Shown here piece after piece: positions 5,397 through 5,656 of a DNA stretch of 5,656 bases. Each line of letters starts with the position of its first letter. Position 1 is the stretch's first letter. Source of the stretch: Verrucomicrobiia bacterium. Its GTDB lineage: Bacteria > Verrucomicrobiota > Verrucomicrobiia > JABWAM01. Where the stretch lies: the NCBI GenBank assembly GCA_013360985.1, contig JABWAM010000164.1, positions 1-5,656 of the forward strand. The letters run 5' to 3'. The notes under the pieces are model-generated. The model did not search any database. It saw only the letters and a program-made list of their open reading frames with translations, and was not told the origin of the DNA. The position numbers were made by a program, and so were the translations under genes.

Positions 5397-5656
5397 CCCA
5401 AACCCCCGCGTAAGGCGTGGAGGAGTCCATCCTCGGTCGAGGAACATGCGACGCCCTCGCCACATTTTGGACTCAAGCCGCTGCCGCGGCGCCGCCGCCG
5501 GCGGCGCCCTCCTTCGCTTCGCGACCGAGCGGATTTTTCCCAAGCATAGACTGTGGAAAGGTAGGGCGAGGCCGCCGGCCGAGCCGTCACACCCTTCTTG
5601 TGGGGAGTCTGGAATCTCGACACGACCCACCTCTCCGATCCTCCATGGATGATGAG
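5397..5656. repeat. Dispersed repeat, copy 2 (cut by window end)
   Basis: This is the second copy of the repeat at 2071-2331, in the same orientation and about 90% identical. It lies upstream of the ahcY promoter. The inverted repeat GAGTCCA (5423-5429) with TGGACTC (5468-5474) and the inner TCCTCGGTCGAGGA (5430-5443) are unchanged. Differences cluster at 5546-5556. The match is still perfect at the last base of the window, so the outer boundary is not seen; in copy 1 similarity cannot be followed beyond 2331 because copy 2 ends here. Confidence 0.85.

Overview
The window is GC-rich bacterial DNA. From about position 400 to the end, every recognised gene reads on the minus strand. They are ordinary housekeeping genes: S-adenosylhomocysteine hydrolase (ahcY), riboflavin synthase alpha chain (ribE), a C4 zinc-ribbon coiled-coil protein, the RNase P RNA (rnpB), a HemX/CcsA-type membrane protein and the 5' part of glutamyl-tRNA reductase (hemA). 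Gene style (a GRCPVATVFET-type HemX beside hemA, long-form AhcY, very GC-rich) is compatible with a PVC-type bacterium such as Verrucomicrobiota or Kiritimatiellota. That placement is a weak inference and was not tested.

Layout from right to left, which is the direction of transcription: repeat copy 2 (5397-5656, cut by the window edge); a likely promoter (5365-5393); ahcY (5294-3834); ribE (3778-3176), overlapping by ATGA the zinc-ribbon gene (3179-2466); a 134-base gap with hairpins and a T-run; repeat copy 1 (2331-2071); a likely promoter (2069-2041); rnpB (2030-1621); a strong hairpin (1614-1585); hemX (1575-757); and hemA (741 to about 400). hemA stops abruptly after 114 of roughly 420 expected codons.

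The left 400 bases are different. On the plus strand they encode the C-terminal part of a BatA-like membrane protein of the kind common in Acidobacteriota. This reading runs head-on into the truncated hemA. Both protein families still look normal across the same roughly 20-base stretch at 400-421. The simplest reading is a join of two unrelated sequences at a short shared word, either an assembly chimera or a micro-homology rearrangement.

The least explained element is a 260-base repeat present twice in direct orientation, about 90% identical by hand count. Each copy lies immediately upstream of a similarly built promoter, one for rnpB and one for ahcY. It does not look protein-coding and shows no terminal inverted repeats. 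I found no CRISPR array, tRNA, phage or defence gene, and no clearly new multi-gene system. The items most worth checking are the dispersed repeat with its promoter-edge placement, and the chimeric junction.
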